A stretch of DNA of 64,000 bases from Paenibacillus sp. MMS20-IR301 (GTDB taxonomy: Bacteria; Bacillota; Bacilli; Paenibacillales; Paenibacillaceae): contig NZ_CP135275.1 in NCBI RefSeq assembly GCF_032302195.1, positions 5,586,001-5,650,000 on the forward strand, read 5' to 3'. Shown piece after piece: positions 18,799 to 26,639 of the stretch. The first letter of the stretch is position 1, and each line of letters opens with the position of its first letter. The notes below the pieces were generated by a model. That model searched no databases. It was not told the DNA's origin and saw nothing but the letters and a program-made list of their open reading frames with translations. Position numbers and translations under genes: made by a program.

Positions 18799-20112
18799 AT
18801 GGCCCGTGAAAGCTTTGATAAAGAAATCCAGTTTCTGCGCACGCTGGCTCTGGCCGGCGGGGCGTACAGCCGACAACAATTTGCCGAGCGCCTCGGTATT
18901 TCTGTCCATACTTATGACAAGACGCTGCGCAATCTGAAGGGCATGGTTGCTGCCTTGCAGCAGGAATTGCCTGCAGAGCAGGGAAGCGAATTATCCGAGT
19001 GGCTCCGTTACGACTATTATGAAACCGCAGACCCGCTGCTCTTGTTCCTGTTCCGGGCGAAGTCGCTCAAGGAGACCGAGAGTATCCGGCTTACTATATT
19101 ATTAACTGCACTCCAGACTGAAGAGCTTACAGCTAAGGCCCTGCAGGACATCTGCAGTGAGCAAATGCCGCCGGACAGCCCGCTGCCCGATGAGAAAACC
19201 GTGCGGGGTGATCTGAAATATCTGGAGGAGGTAGGCGTAATTCTCCGGGTCAACGAGGGACGGCCTTACCGCTACAGAGCTGCCAATGACCTGATTGACC
19301 AGTTACCGGATGATGAGCTGCTCGATCTGTACGACTATGTGGATGTTATCGCCAACACGCAGACTCCGTCTGTACAGGGGTATCTGCTGCGTGACACCCT
19401 GAAGAAGGTTCTGCGCAAGCGGGGCTACCGCCCGGAAACTACCGAGACCCACCGGTACAAATATAATTATCATTCACGTATCCTGGATGAAGCCCATCTC
19501 TATACGATATTCGGGGCGATTCAGCAGCGGAGGAAGATCCAATTCCTTTACCTTTCCCCCAAAAAAGGCCAGAATTACACCTCCAAAAACACTAACCCCC
19601 TCTTTGAGCGGGAATCGGCGGGTGTCAGCAAGACCGTGCTTCCGCTGCGTGTCGTCTACGATCATCAGTATGGACGCTGGTATTTAATCGGTCATGATTC
19701 GCGGATCGGCATTATGAAATTCCGGATGGAAGGCCTCACGCAGATTGAAGAAGGCCCCGTCGTAGGAGAAGAAGAATATGACCTCAAGCTCAGCAAGCTG
19801 AAAGATCAGCTTCAGAACAGCTGGGTCATCGACACCACGCCTGCAGTCAAGGTGGTCGCCAGATTCTATAACCCTAACCGGGCAGGTGTTAACTTCATCC
19901 GCGAGCGGGTAGAGGCACAGGGACAGTGGGGCGTGATTACTGAGGAGTCGGATACCTCATTCCTGTACGAGATTACAGTGAACGGAATTACGGAAATTAA
20001 ACCTTGGCTGCGGAGCTTCGGTTCAAGCTGCGAGGTATTAGCCCCGCGTCACCTCCGCCAGCAATTCATTGCCGAATGGAAGGAGCTGCACGCCTACTAT
20101 GAATCCCTTTGA
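18799..20112 (+). CDS. HTH-WYL transcriptional regulator
   Basis: This 437-residue protein has an N-terminal helix-turn-helix (YSRQQFAERLGISVHTYDKTL, shown as residues ~16-36), a middle winged-helix-like part, and a C-terminal WYL domain whose signature RWYLIGHDSRIG lies near residue 293. GGAGGG is 6 bases before the ATG. Family knowledge: WYL regulators respond to nucleic-acid-type ligands and often control RNA-repair or defence genes. It is divergent from rlaP-hen1-pnkp across a 193-base gap, so it probably controls that operon, perhaps by sensing RNA damage products; the ligand is inference. Confidence 0.9.
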   Translation: MARESFDKEIQFLRTLALAGGAYSRQQFAERLGISVHTYDKTLRNLKGMVAALQQELPAEQGSELSEWLRYDYYETADPLLLFLFRAKSLKETESIRLTILLTALQTEELTAKALQDICSEQMPPDSPLPDEKTVRGDLKYLEEVGVILRVNEGRPYRYRAANDLIDQLPDDELLDLYDYVDVIANTQTPSVQGYLLRDTLKKVLRKRGYRPETTETHRYKYNYHSRILDEAHLYTIFGAIQQRRKIQFLYLSPKKGQNYTSKNTNPLFERESAGVSKTVLPLRVVYDHQYGRWYLIGHDSRIGIMKFRMEGLTQIEEGPVVGEEEYDLKLSKLKDQLQNSWVIDTTPAVKVVARFYNPNRAGVNFIRERVEAQGQWGVITEESDTSFLYEITVNGITEIKPWLRSFGSSCEVLAPRHLRQQFIAEWKELHAYYESL

Positions 20113-20899
20113 GAAAATTTTTAACTTCCAGATCATTTCACGCCTCGATGAAGCCGGTTCCCTGGCACTGACTGCTCAGGAGCGTTCCTGGCTGAAGAGG
20201 ATGCTGCTGCATCCGGCTGCAGGCGAAGCTTTTACACCCGGTACCTTAGGTACACTGAACTCTCTGCTGGAGGCGGAAGCAGCCACAGAGATACAGGATA
20301 TTATTATCGAGAAGGCGGCGAACCGGGAGCGGCAGGTCTACCACCCGCACCTGCGCACCCTACGGCGGATGATAATGCAGGATCAGGCCATCCTCATCAC
20401 GCATCAGATCAAGCACGGCGGAGAGAAGGCAGACCAGAACGGCTTCCCGCATAAGCTGGAGTACAACATGTATAAGCGGGAGTGGTATCTGCAGTGGTAC
20501 TGCCTCCGGCAGCGCTCACTCATGTCGACCAAGCTCAGGAACATTATCTCTATTGAGGAAGGCAACCTGCCGGACCACCGGGTTCAAGATGTCAAAGCGC
20601 GAATCTCACGCCTGCTGGAAGGGCTGAAGGAACACGCCTGGATTCAAGTGATGCCCGTCTATAACCGGGAGCTGTCCCGGATTCTGACCGCCTTCTCCTG
20701 CTTCGATAAATCGGTGACCTTCGATGAAGCCTCCGGCATTTACCGCATTAAGGTTACCTACATGAGAGATGACAGCGAGTTCCTGTTATCCAGAATCCGC
20801 TTCCTCGGCCTGCGGGTGAAGATCGTGGAGGGCGGACAGCTGAAGCGGCGTATGCGGCAAACGGCTGAGATGGCGCTGGAGCGGTATGGGGAGAGTTGA
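20099..20899 (+). CDS. Second WYL-type regulator or partner, coupled to the first
   Basis: This protein of about 266 residues starts at the ATG at 20099 (MNPFEKIF), overlapping the preceding gene by 14 bases; AAGGAG lies 13 bases before that ATG. The fold appears to be a shorter WYL-type protein: EWYLQWYCLRQRS near residue 130 resembles the WYL strand, and the C-terminus (FLLSRIRFLGLRVKIV) resembles the WYL C-terminal extension. No clear N-terminal DNA-binding helix-turn-helix is seen. The overlap suggests that it forms a complex with the upstream WYL protein. It would therefore act in the same switch for the RNA-repair operon. Confidence 0.8.
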   Translation: MNPFEKIFNFQIISRLDEAGSLALTAQERSWLKRMLLHPAAGEAFTPGTLGTLNSLLEAEAATEIQDIIIEKAANRERQVYHPHLRTLRRMIMQDQAILITHQIKHGGEKADQNGFPHKLEYNMYKREWYLQWYCLRQRSLMSTKLRNIISIEEGNLPDHRVQDVKARISRLLEGLKEHAWIQVMPVYNRELSRILTAFSCFDKSVTFDEASGIYRIKVTYMRDDSEFLLSRIRFLGLRVKIVEGGQLKRRMRQTAEMALERYGES

Positions 20900-20985
20900 G
20901 GAGTGGGCGCGTGCTGAACAATAAGCTGTGTAAATGTAAATGTTGTATGTTTTGCAACTTAAGTCCATAGATTAGCAGGTGTTGA

Positions 20986-21016
20986 GGAGATTGTTGTATT
21001 AAATACAACAATCTCC
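20986..21016. repeat. 31-base perfect palindrome
   Basis: Two 15-base arms, GGAGATTGTTGTATT and its exact complement, flank a single A. There is no T run after it, so it is not an ordinary terminator. It lies downstream of the WYL genes. Confidence 0.85.
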
Positions 21017-21040
21017 CTGAAAAATAACTTATACGAGGTG

Positions 21041-21117
21041 AAATCCTGCATTCTGTACAACAATCTCGGGTTTGGGCCGATTCCATGGGAGAAAAATTGT
21101 ATTTTGTGCAGGATTTT
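21041..21117. repeat. Imperfect long inverted repeat
   Basis: AAATCCTGCA at 21041-21050 and TGCAGGATTT at 21107-21116 are the ends of arms of about 27 bases that stay largely complementary inward (ACAACAATCTC against GAGAAAAATTGT). The inner half repeats the ACAACAATCTC core of the adjacent palindrome. It may be a small non-autonomous repeat family. Confidence 0.6.
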
Positions 21118-21132
21118 ATGAAAAGCACCTTA

Positions 21133-21519
21133 TTACTGCTCTGCAAAGCGGATAGATCGCGGACTTGCCGTAGCAACAGGGGCAGGTTTATTGTATATTC
21201 TTATATGTGTTGAATTAAATGAACACTCCGGTTTAGCAGCATACTCACTTTTACCATTAGGCTTTTTGAATACAACTTTGCCCTTCTCATTAACTTTTAT
21301 GAAATAATCCGTACAAAGCTCGTGAACTGCATTAAGCATCAGCTGCATAAAGGGTAACTTAATAATTTCGTTTAGGTGCTTTTTAATCCGAATATCAAAA
21401 TTCCTGCTGTGAAACGGAAAAAGCTCCATACTATGTATAAACCGAATATCCGTGCATCCCAGATCATTTCTTAGTTCTCTGTACCTCTTCCTTCTCCAAG
21501 TATTACCCCCCCCCCCCAC
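21133..21519 (-). CDS. Hypothetical protein beginning at a G homopolymer
   Basis: The frame gives 128 residues if it starts at the GTG at 21517-21519, whose following codons are the 12-base G tract. No clear ribosome binding site is visible, so the true start may be later or the 5' end may be lost. The predicted protein is basic and hydrophilic without recognised motifs (IRIKKHLNEIIKLPFMQLM in the middle). I do not recognise a family. It could be the remains of a longer gene, since frames upstream of the G tract stop just before it. Confidence 0.35.
   Translation of the reverse strand: MGGGGNTWRRKRYRELRNDLGCTDIRFIHSMELFPFHSRNFDIRIKKHLNEIIKLPFMQLMLNAVHELCTDYFIKVNEKGKVVFKKPNGKSEYAAKPECSFNSTHIRIYNKPAPVATASPRSIRFAEQ
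21506..21517. repeat. 12-base C homopolymer
   Basis: Twelve consecutive C residues on the + strand (G on the - strand). Tracts this long slip readily during replication. It lies at the start of the hypothetical leftward frame ending at 21133. Confidence 0.9.
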
Positions 21520-21724
21520 TACCTATCCTTCAGATAACATTGGCAAGCGGGAAAACCCTGAGAAATCACATTCGTGCGATCTCTTACACCGCATTCTTCA
21601 AGGTATTTATCAGCATGAAATTAATCGAAATTAGGTACGCATATAAGTACCTATTACAGAATTATTACACGGTACGCTTATGCGTATAGCCAAGAACAAC
21701 ATTCAGAATAAGTGAGGATTCCCA

Positions 21725-21892
21725 ATGGGGAAGAGAGTAGTAGAAAAAATAGCTGAAGCTTTAAATATCAGGGATATACGGGAGATCATAATTTGGTTGA
21801 TCATCAAAAGGATTGAATCTTTGCCAGAGCAAAAGACACCCCTAAAGGTGTCTCAGGCTGTCGAGAAAGTCTCGACAGCCTTCTTTATGTGA
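21725..21892 (+). CDS. Small ORF whose 3' part is provided by the inserted IS
   Basis: An ATG at 21725 preceded by GTGAGGA opens a 55-codon frame (MGKRVVEKIAEALNIRDIRE...). The first ~36 codons are native; the frame then crosses the duplicated hairpin and ends inside the left end of the IS. The product starts amphipathic and has a short hydrophobic run (IIIWLII). I do not recognise it. Whether it was a gene before the insertion is uncertain. Confidence 0.3.
   Translation: MGKRVVEKIAEALNIRDIREIIIWLIIKRIESLPEQKTPLKVSQAVEKVSTAFFM
21834..21853. repeat. Left 20-bp target duplication of IS copy 1 (terminator hairpin)
   Basis: AGACACCCCTAAAGGTGTCT is found here and again immediately after the IS at 23412-23431. 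Each copy is itself a complete stem-loop. With the IS removed, the site reads as a hairpin between an A run and a T run. Confidence 0.9.
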
Positions 21893-21964
21893 CTTTGATT
21901 TCATACGACACCGCGTTAATGTTGTATAATATAGGTAACTATTTATAGAACGGATGGTGTCAGT

Positions 21965-22537
21965 ATGCTTCGCTCCAATCGAGAAAAACAACAAGCTTAT
22001 GAATTTGTTTCTATTGAAGATTTGGTTCCTCAAGACCACTTGCTTCGCAAGGTAGATAAATATATTGATTTTTCGTTTATCGATGAGAAGGTTAGACCCT
22101 TGTACTGCTCGGATAACGGACGCCCTGCGATTGATCCTGTCGTGTTATTTAAAATGCTTTTCATAGGGTATTTCTACGGCGTTCGTTCCGAACGTCAGCT
22201 AGAACGTGAAGTTCAAACGAATTTAGCTTACCGCTGGTTTCTTGGACTCGGATTAACCGACAAGGTTCCAGACCACTCCACCTTGAGTTGGAACCGGCGT
22301 ACCCGATTTAAAGACACAAACATTTTTCAGGATATTTTCGACGAAATTGTTCTTCAGGCGATTTCGCACCGGATGGTGGGCGGACGAGTTCTTGTCTCGG
22401 ACTCCACCCACGTCAAGGCCAATGCAAATAAACACCAATACACCAAACAACAGGTGCTGCAAAATACTAAGGATTATGTAGATGAACTCAATGCTGCGGT
22501 AGAGGCAGACCGGGAAAACCATGGAAAAAAGCCCTAA
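21965..22537 (+). CDS. IS1182-family transposase, 5' frame (orfA)
   Basis: This 190-residue frame encodes the N-terminal half of an IS1182-type transposase: a DUF772-like helix-rich start (SIEDLVPQDHLLRKVDKYI), then the first catalytic Asp in VLVSDSTHVKANANKH. It ends at a TAA shortly after A AAA AAG (22525-22531), a canonical -1 slippery heptamer read as AGGA-AAA-AAG in phase. Slipping back one base leads directly into the downstream frame. TATAAT upstream, inside the IS, may be its promoter. Confidence 0.88.
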   Translation: MLRSNREKQQAYEFVSIEDLVPQDHLLRKVDKYIDFSFIDEKVRPLYCSDNGRPAIDPVVLFKMLFIGYFYGVRSERQLEREVQTNLAYRWFLGLGLTDKVPDHSTLSWNRRTRFKDTNIFQDIFDEIVLQAISHRMVGGRVLVSDSTHVKANANKHQYTKQQVLQNTKDYVDELNAAVEADRENHGKKP

Positions 22538-22551
22538 AACCTAGAGAGGAA

Positions 22552-23325
22552 GTGAACGAAGAAAAAGAAATTAAAGTGAGCAAGACCGATCCTGATAGCG
22601 GGTACATGATCCGCGATGGTAAACCGGAAGGCTTTTTTTATCTGGACCACCGGACTGTAGATATGAAATACAATCTCATTACGGATGTCCATGTTACGCC
22701 CGGAAATGTCCATGATTCCGTGCCGTATTTGTCGCGTCTAGACCGGCAGCAAGAACGTTTTGGATTTCAAGTGGAAGCCATTGCTCTAGATTCAGGATAT
22801 TTAACAACACCGATTTGCCGCGGTCTGCAAAGCCGAAAGATTTTTGCCGTTATTGCTCACCGGAGATTCCATTCCAAGCAAGGACTATTCCCAAAATGGA
22901 AGTTTTCGTTTAACGCAGAGCAAGAGATGTATGTCTGTCCGGCTGGTCAAGAACTGAAGTACCGCACAACGGACCGCAAAGGATACCAGCAGTATGCATC
23001 TGATCCAGAGCAATGCAAAAGTTGCCCGTTTTTAAACCAGTGTACGCAGTCCAAAAACCACCGCAAAGTGGTAACTCGGCATGTCTGGGAGGACAGTAAG
23101 GATTGGGTCCGAGACAACCGGCTCAGCAAGTCGGGAAAGCAGTTGTACCGCAAACGAAAAGAAACGATTGAGCGAAGCTTCGCGGATGCTAAAGAGCTCC
23201 ATGGGTTTCGCTATTGCCGGTTGCGCGGACTGCCAAATGTCAGGGAACAAGCACTGATGACGGCAGCCGTGCAGAACATGAAGAAGATGGCGATCCACCT
23301 GGATCGCCGGGAAAAACGGGGATAA
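22552..23325 (+). CDS. IS1182-family transposase, 3' frame (orfB)
   Basis: This frame supplies the rest of the DDE transposase: DPDSGYMIRDGKPEGFFYL, the second Asp in IALDSGYLTT, a Cys-rich stretch (CPAGQE, CKSCPFLNQC) typical of the family, and the catalytic Glu in ERSFADAKELHGF. It is in the -1 frame relative to orfA and is open back to the slippery heptamer, so a frameshift product would be about 453 residues, the usual size for this family. The GTG at 22552 could also be an independent start, but no ribosome binding site is obvious. Confidence 0.88.
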   Translation: MNEEKEIKVSKTDPDSGYMIRDGKPEGFFYLDHRTVDMKYNLITDVHVTPGNVHDSVPYLSRLDRQQERFGFQVEAIALDSGYLTTPICRGLQSRKIFAVIAHRRFHSKQGLFPKWKFSFNAEQEMYVCPAGQELKYRTTDRKGYQQYASDPEQCKSCPFLNQCTQSKNHRKVVTRHVWEDSKDWVRDNRLSKSGKQLYRKRKETIERSFADAKELHGFRYCRLRGLPNVREQALMTAAVQNMKKMAIHLDRREKRG

Positions 23326-23411
23326 CCCCCTCGTCTTCCCATTGGCTGCTCGACTTTGAAATACAAAAGAAACCCAGGGTCTTTAAATGACCTGGGTTTC
23401 TCGACAATCTG

Positions 23412-23431
23412 AGACACCCCTAAAGGTGTCT
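23412..23431. repeat. Right 20-bp target duplication of IS copy 1
   Basis: This is an exact repeat of 21834-21853, again a full stem-loop, here followed by a T run. In the leftward direction it also lies just past the pectate lyase stop, so the original hairpin was probably a terminator. Confidence 0.9.
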
Positions 23432-23467
23432 TTTAATCTAACTGATCCAAGCGTGTTTCGAGCTCAC

Positions 23468-25615
23468 TTATTTCAACTCCATATAATACAAATTAGCCGT
23501 ACTATCCTTAGTGATCGTATGTGCACCTGCTGCAAGAGAGACCGTAGCAATGCCGTTCGTTATCGGATAGCTGGTGCCATCCACCTTGATTTTGGTCCCT
23601 TCGGAGTTGAACACTAGCGTTAGAGTTGAAGCTTTGGCTGCGGTAAACTGGATGCTGGTCGCACTCTCGATTTTGAGGCATTGGGTTAAGGTCAAGCCGT
23701 CATAGGCCACCGTTCCTTTGCTGGTGGAGAGATTCCCTGAAATAGTAAAGAAGCTGCTGGCCGTTCCGCTTGTTGTGAAATTATGAACCGTGGCCCCAGT
23801 GACCGGAGTGGCTGTCGGCACTGGAGTCGCTGTTGGAGTTACTGTAGCTGTTGGTCCGGGCGTGGCCGTCGCCACAGGTGTTGCAGACGGTGAGGCCGTT
23901 GGCGCCGGAGTAGGCGTCGGGCCTGCCGGGCTGGAATTGCCCCCTACAGATACTAACCCCGAAGTGTAGCTGCGGATTGCGGACATCAGCGCTGCGTTCA
24001 GCGCGTACGAGGCATCGTCCACCGAATTATTGAATGTCCAGGTGAAATCTCCGCCGGTCAGGCGGCCGGATTTTGCCTTAACGATCCCCTCAACCGTACT
24101 TACACTATCTATAGCTGAGGCGCTCACCCCAGTATCTACAGTAGTATCAAAGTTGTTATACGCCGTTCCGCCAACTAGAGCCTTGTATGATCCCGGAACG
24201 GATTCATTTCTCGACGAAGCAAGGTAGGCATCGAATGAAGCTGCATTAGCCGGAGCTGTTCCGCTGCCGGAGTTGGCATAGATCAGACTTGCCGCACCCG
24301 AAATGCTATTGTTGTAGGCTTTAATCACACCTCCGTTCTCGCCTGAGAACGTTCCCTCTCCTAGAGCATCGGTCCCCTGCAGGGAGCTCAGCATCGGATC
24401 TTTAGTATTTCTGAATACATTGGATTCTACAAAAGCTGAAGCGCCGGTGGTGACGCCGACCCCATATTTTGAAACTCCGTCGTAGAAGTTATTATAGACA
24501 TGAACAGAAGCTACACGGATGCGCGGATGACGGGAATCCGAATGATCGAACCAGTTATGGTGGAAGGTCACGAAAAATTCCGCCGACTCACTCAGCCCGA
24601 CCAGGGCCGCTTTTCCGGAATCCCAATAGTGATTATAAGAGATGGTGATATACGTTGAGCCTTTCTTGAGGTCAGTAGAGCCGTCGCCTTTGGCCTGGTC
24701 CGCATCACTTCCCGCAGAGCCGTAGAAAATATCATTATTATGCACCCAGACATTCGCATTGCCAGTATCCATTGAAATACCGTCGTCAGGGAATAACATC
24801 ACGCCCAGATTCCGCACTTCCACATTGCCGGTATATCTGAGCAGCATCCCCCAGCCGTAGGCATACGCATCCTTGCCGATCCCCTCGATGGTAATATTCA
24901 TTTCGGTATAATTATTTTTGCCTTTGACTTCAAGGTATCCGCTGCTGTTCAGCTGTCCGCTGAGGTCTGACGCTGTAACCTTTCCGATTATCCGGATGGC
25001 CAGTGGTGTAGTGTCATAACCTTTTTGCCGCAGTGTCAGAATCCCGCCAAGACCAACTCCCGTTTGCAGTGTCCCCGAGCTGTTGATTTTTACAGGGAGG
25101 GTTACCGTTTGGGCAGTCTGAGAGGTGATATATAGCACCTGTGCACCGCTCTTGAGCGTTCCGTTATCATTATAAGCGCCTGAGCCCGTACCGAATGGTG
25201 AATTAGCGGAAAAAGCAAACCCCGACCGGTCATAAGCCGTTACAGCCAGCGTACCTGAGACAGCACTTGCCGTTCCTCCTCCGGATAATACGGCTTCCAC
25301 CTTCATAACATAGCTTCCGGCTGCCAGCCCTACGGCATCAGCTCTCCAATAAGAAGCATACTTGCGGATCAGTTCGTTGTTAATCTGCTCGTATTGGGTA
25401 TCGGCTGCATTTGCTGTTTTAACATATACGTTATAGCCTGTTGCATTACTGACCGGGGACCATTCCACATAGGCTGCCTCATTCCAGCCCCCGCTGCCGG
25501 TGATTGTAAGACCTGCAGCATGTACAACCGGAGCCCCCCAGCCGCCGGCTATTAGAGCCAGGACAAGCGAGAACAACAAAACAATACTGGTTACCTTTGC
25601 AACTGTTTTTTTCAT
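23468..25615 (-). CDS. Secreted pectate lyase, polysaccharide lyase family 1, with C-terminal accessory domain
   Basis: This exported 715-residue enzyme is predicted to cleave polygalacturonate by beta-elimination. Residues 1-34 are a signal peptide ending VVHA. Residues ~35-130 form a fibronectin-III-like domain; ~150-470 a right-handed beta-helix with the Pel_C core: NVWVHNNDIFYGS, YITISYNHYWDSGKAAL, and FHHNWFDHSDSRHPRIR, where the Ca-binding Asp residues and catalytic Arg are expected. A Pro/Thr/Ala linker at ~570-605 leads to a C-terminal beta-sandwich (TLVFNSEGTKIKVDG) found on many Paenibacillus and clostridial pectate lyases. GGGAGG lies 12 bases before the ATG. Confidence 0.92.
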   Translation of the reverse strand: MKKTVAKVTSIVLLFSLVLALIAGGWGAPVVHAAGLTITGSGGWNEAAYVEWSPVSNATGYNVYVKTANAADTQYEQINNELIRKYASYWRADAVGLAAGSYVMKVEAVLSGGGTASAVSGTLAVTAYDRSGFAFSANSPFGTGSGAYNDNGTLKSGAQVLYITSQTAQTVTLPVKINSSGTLQTGVGLGGILTLRQKGYDTTPLAIRIIGKVTASDLSGQLNSSGYLEVKGKNNYTEMNITIEGIGKDAYAYGWGMLLRYTGNVEVRNLGVMLFPDDGISMDTGNANVWVHNNDIFYGSAGSDADQAKGDGSTDLKKGSTYITISYNHYWDSGKAALVGLSESAEFFVTFHHNWFDHSDSRHPRIRVASVHVYNNFYDGVSKYGVGVTTGASAFVESNVFRNTKDPMLSSLQGTDALGEGTFSGENGGVIKAYNNSISGAASLIYANSGSGTAPANAASFDAYLASSRNESVPGSYKALVGGTAYNNFDTTVDTGVSASAIDSVSTVEGIVKAKSGRLTGGDFTWTFNNSVDDASYALNAALMSAIRSYTSGLVSVGGNSSPAGPTPTPAPTASPSATPVATATPGPTATVTPTATPVPTATPVTGATVHNFTTSGTASSFFTISGNLSTSKGTVAYDGLTLTQCLKIESATSIQFTAAKASTLTLVFNSEGTKIKVDGTSYPITNGIATVSLAAGAHTITKDSTANLYYMELK

Positions 25616-25947
25616 TTTTTAAATTTGCCTCCCGAATTTAGTTTGTTGCAGTTAAATCTGTAACCGTTTGCATAAAGCTCTTACGCTCTCCTCTCACCTC
25701 CTGATCCTTCCTCATGCACTACTTATCCGGACGTTCACCTGAATTTTCGAGCTCCCCCGGACACGCCGAGCATATCAGACAGAGGGGTATTCTTAAACAA
25801 TCATTTACTCATATCCGGTCTTGTTATGCGGTATTATGAGTTAATGATTGTTTTGCAGCATAATGATACTCATTAAATTTTATATAATCCTTCAAAATGG
25901 AAAGTATAATAAGGAGGAGACTGGAAGTCATACCATAGGAGGAAATT
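25616..25947. other. Intergenic region between divergent pectate lyase and VOC genes
   Basis: There is no convincing coding frame. It should hold both promoters. I see no clear catabolite-repression site or riboswitch. AGGAGG at 25939-25944 is the VOC ribosome binding site. Confidence 0.6.
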
Positions 25948-26343
25948 ATGGGCCGGTTAGTTCATTTTGAGATTCACGCAGATGACATGGAACGTGCTAA
26001 GAAATTTTATAGTGAAGTATTCGGGTGGAAGTTTGAGGATTGGACCGACTATGCCGGAATGCCTTATTTCGGGGCTACTACAGGGGATTCAAGCCAGCTC
26101 GGGATTAACGGCGCGTTGGTTAAACGCCAGGGTGCTGCTCCAGAGCCTGGACAAGCTGTTAACGGGTATGCCTGTACTATGGGCGTGGAGAATTACGACG
26201 CTACTGAAGCTTTAATTCTGCAAAGCGGCGGCAAGCCGGCACTGCCGAAGTATGCACTCCCCGGAATGGCCTGGCAAGGCTATTATATGGACACCGAAGG
26301 TAATATTTTTGGAATACACCAGCCGGATGAGCATGCGAAATAA
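25948..26343 (+). CDS. VOC-superfamily protein (glyoxalase/bleomycin-resistance fold)
   Basis: This 131-residue protein has the beta-alpha-beta-beta-beta modules of the vicinal-oxygen-chelate fold. The first metal ligand is probably His in VHFEIHADDMERAKKFY near residue 6, and the end carries the usual YYMDTEGNIFGIHQ. A purine-rich AGGAGG lies just upstream. Such proteins are metal-dependent lyases, isomerases or drug-binding proteins; the substrate is unknown. It is a single-gene unit with a strong terminator. Confidence 0.88.
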   Translation: MGRLVHFEIHADDMERAKKFYSEVFGWKFEDWTDYAGMPYFGATTGDSSQLGINGALVKRQGAAPEPGQAVNGYACTMGVENYDATEALILQSGGKPALPKYALPGMAWQGYYMDTEGNIFGIHQPDEHAK

Positions 26344-26354
26344 GATAGATAGAC

Positions 26355-26384
26355 GTAAGGCCCGGCCGCATGGCCGGGCCTTAC
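26355..26384 (+). terminator. Terminator after the VOC gene
   Basis: GTAAGGCCCGGCC (26355-26367) pairs perfectly with GGCCGGGCCTTAC (26372-26384) around a GCAT loop. It lies between two convergent genes. Confidence 0.88.
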
Positions 26385-26407
26385 TTTATGCTTTTCGCCG
26401 CCAGCAG

Positions 26408-26587
26408 CTAAAAGTCCATCCAGAAAAATTGCGAAACCGCCAAAACCAGCCCCAAGCCGTTGCCGACAATAAAAAACCACTTCTTGGCTTTACGGCTGGT
26501 CTGCTCATGCTCCACAAATAACGTCCACACCAGAATACCGTTTATGACAACCATAATAATTAGTGCCAGCCACCAATTAGGATTCAT
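26408..26587 (-). CDS. Small two-helix membrane protein
   Basis: This 59-residue frame begins at the ATG at 26585-26587 with AGGAGG 7 bases upstream, the ideal arrangement. The product is MNPNWWLALIIMVV..., with hydrophobic segments at about residues 6-25 and 40-57 separated by a charged loop (EHEQTSRKAKK). I do not recognise it. It lies downstream of the MerR gene in the same direction and may be the last gene of that operon. Confidence 0.7.
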   Translation of the reverse strand: MNPNWWLALIIMVVINGILVWTLFVEHEQTSRKAKKWFFIVGNGLGLVLAVSQFFWMDF

Positions 26588-26639
26588 TGCGCTACCTCCT
26601 CTCCCGGCATATGAATCTTTATCACTGCATGGGCTGCAG

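Larger units (their letters stand above)
21854..23411 (+). mobile_element. IS1182-family insertion sequence, copy 1
   Basis: The 1558-base element has terminal inverted repeats: left CAGGCTGTCGAGAAA and right, read inward, CAGATTGTCGAGAAA, with two mismatches in 15. The left end forms a perfect hairpin (GGCTGTCGAGA/TCTCGACAGCC, 21856-21880); the right end has another (AGAAACCCAGG/CCTGGGTTTCT, near 23369-23401). These end hairpins could block read-through transcription. It is flanked by a 20-base direct repeat. It contains a split DDE transposase, and a second copy of identical length lies at 34737-36294. Confidence 0.93.
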
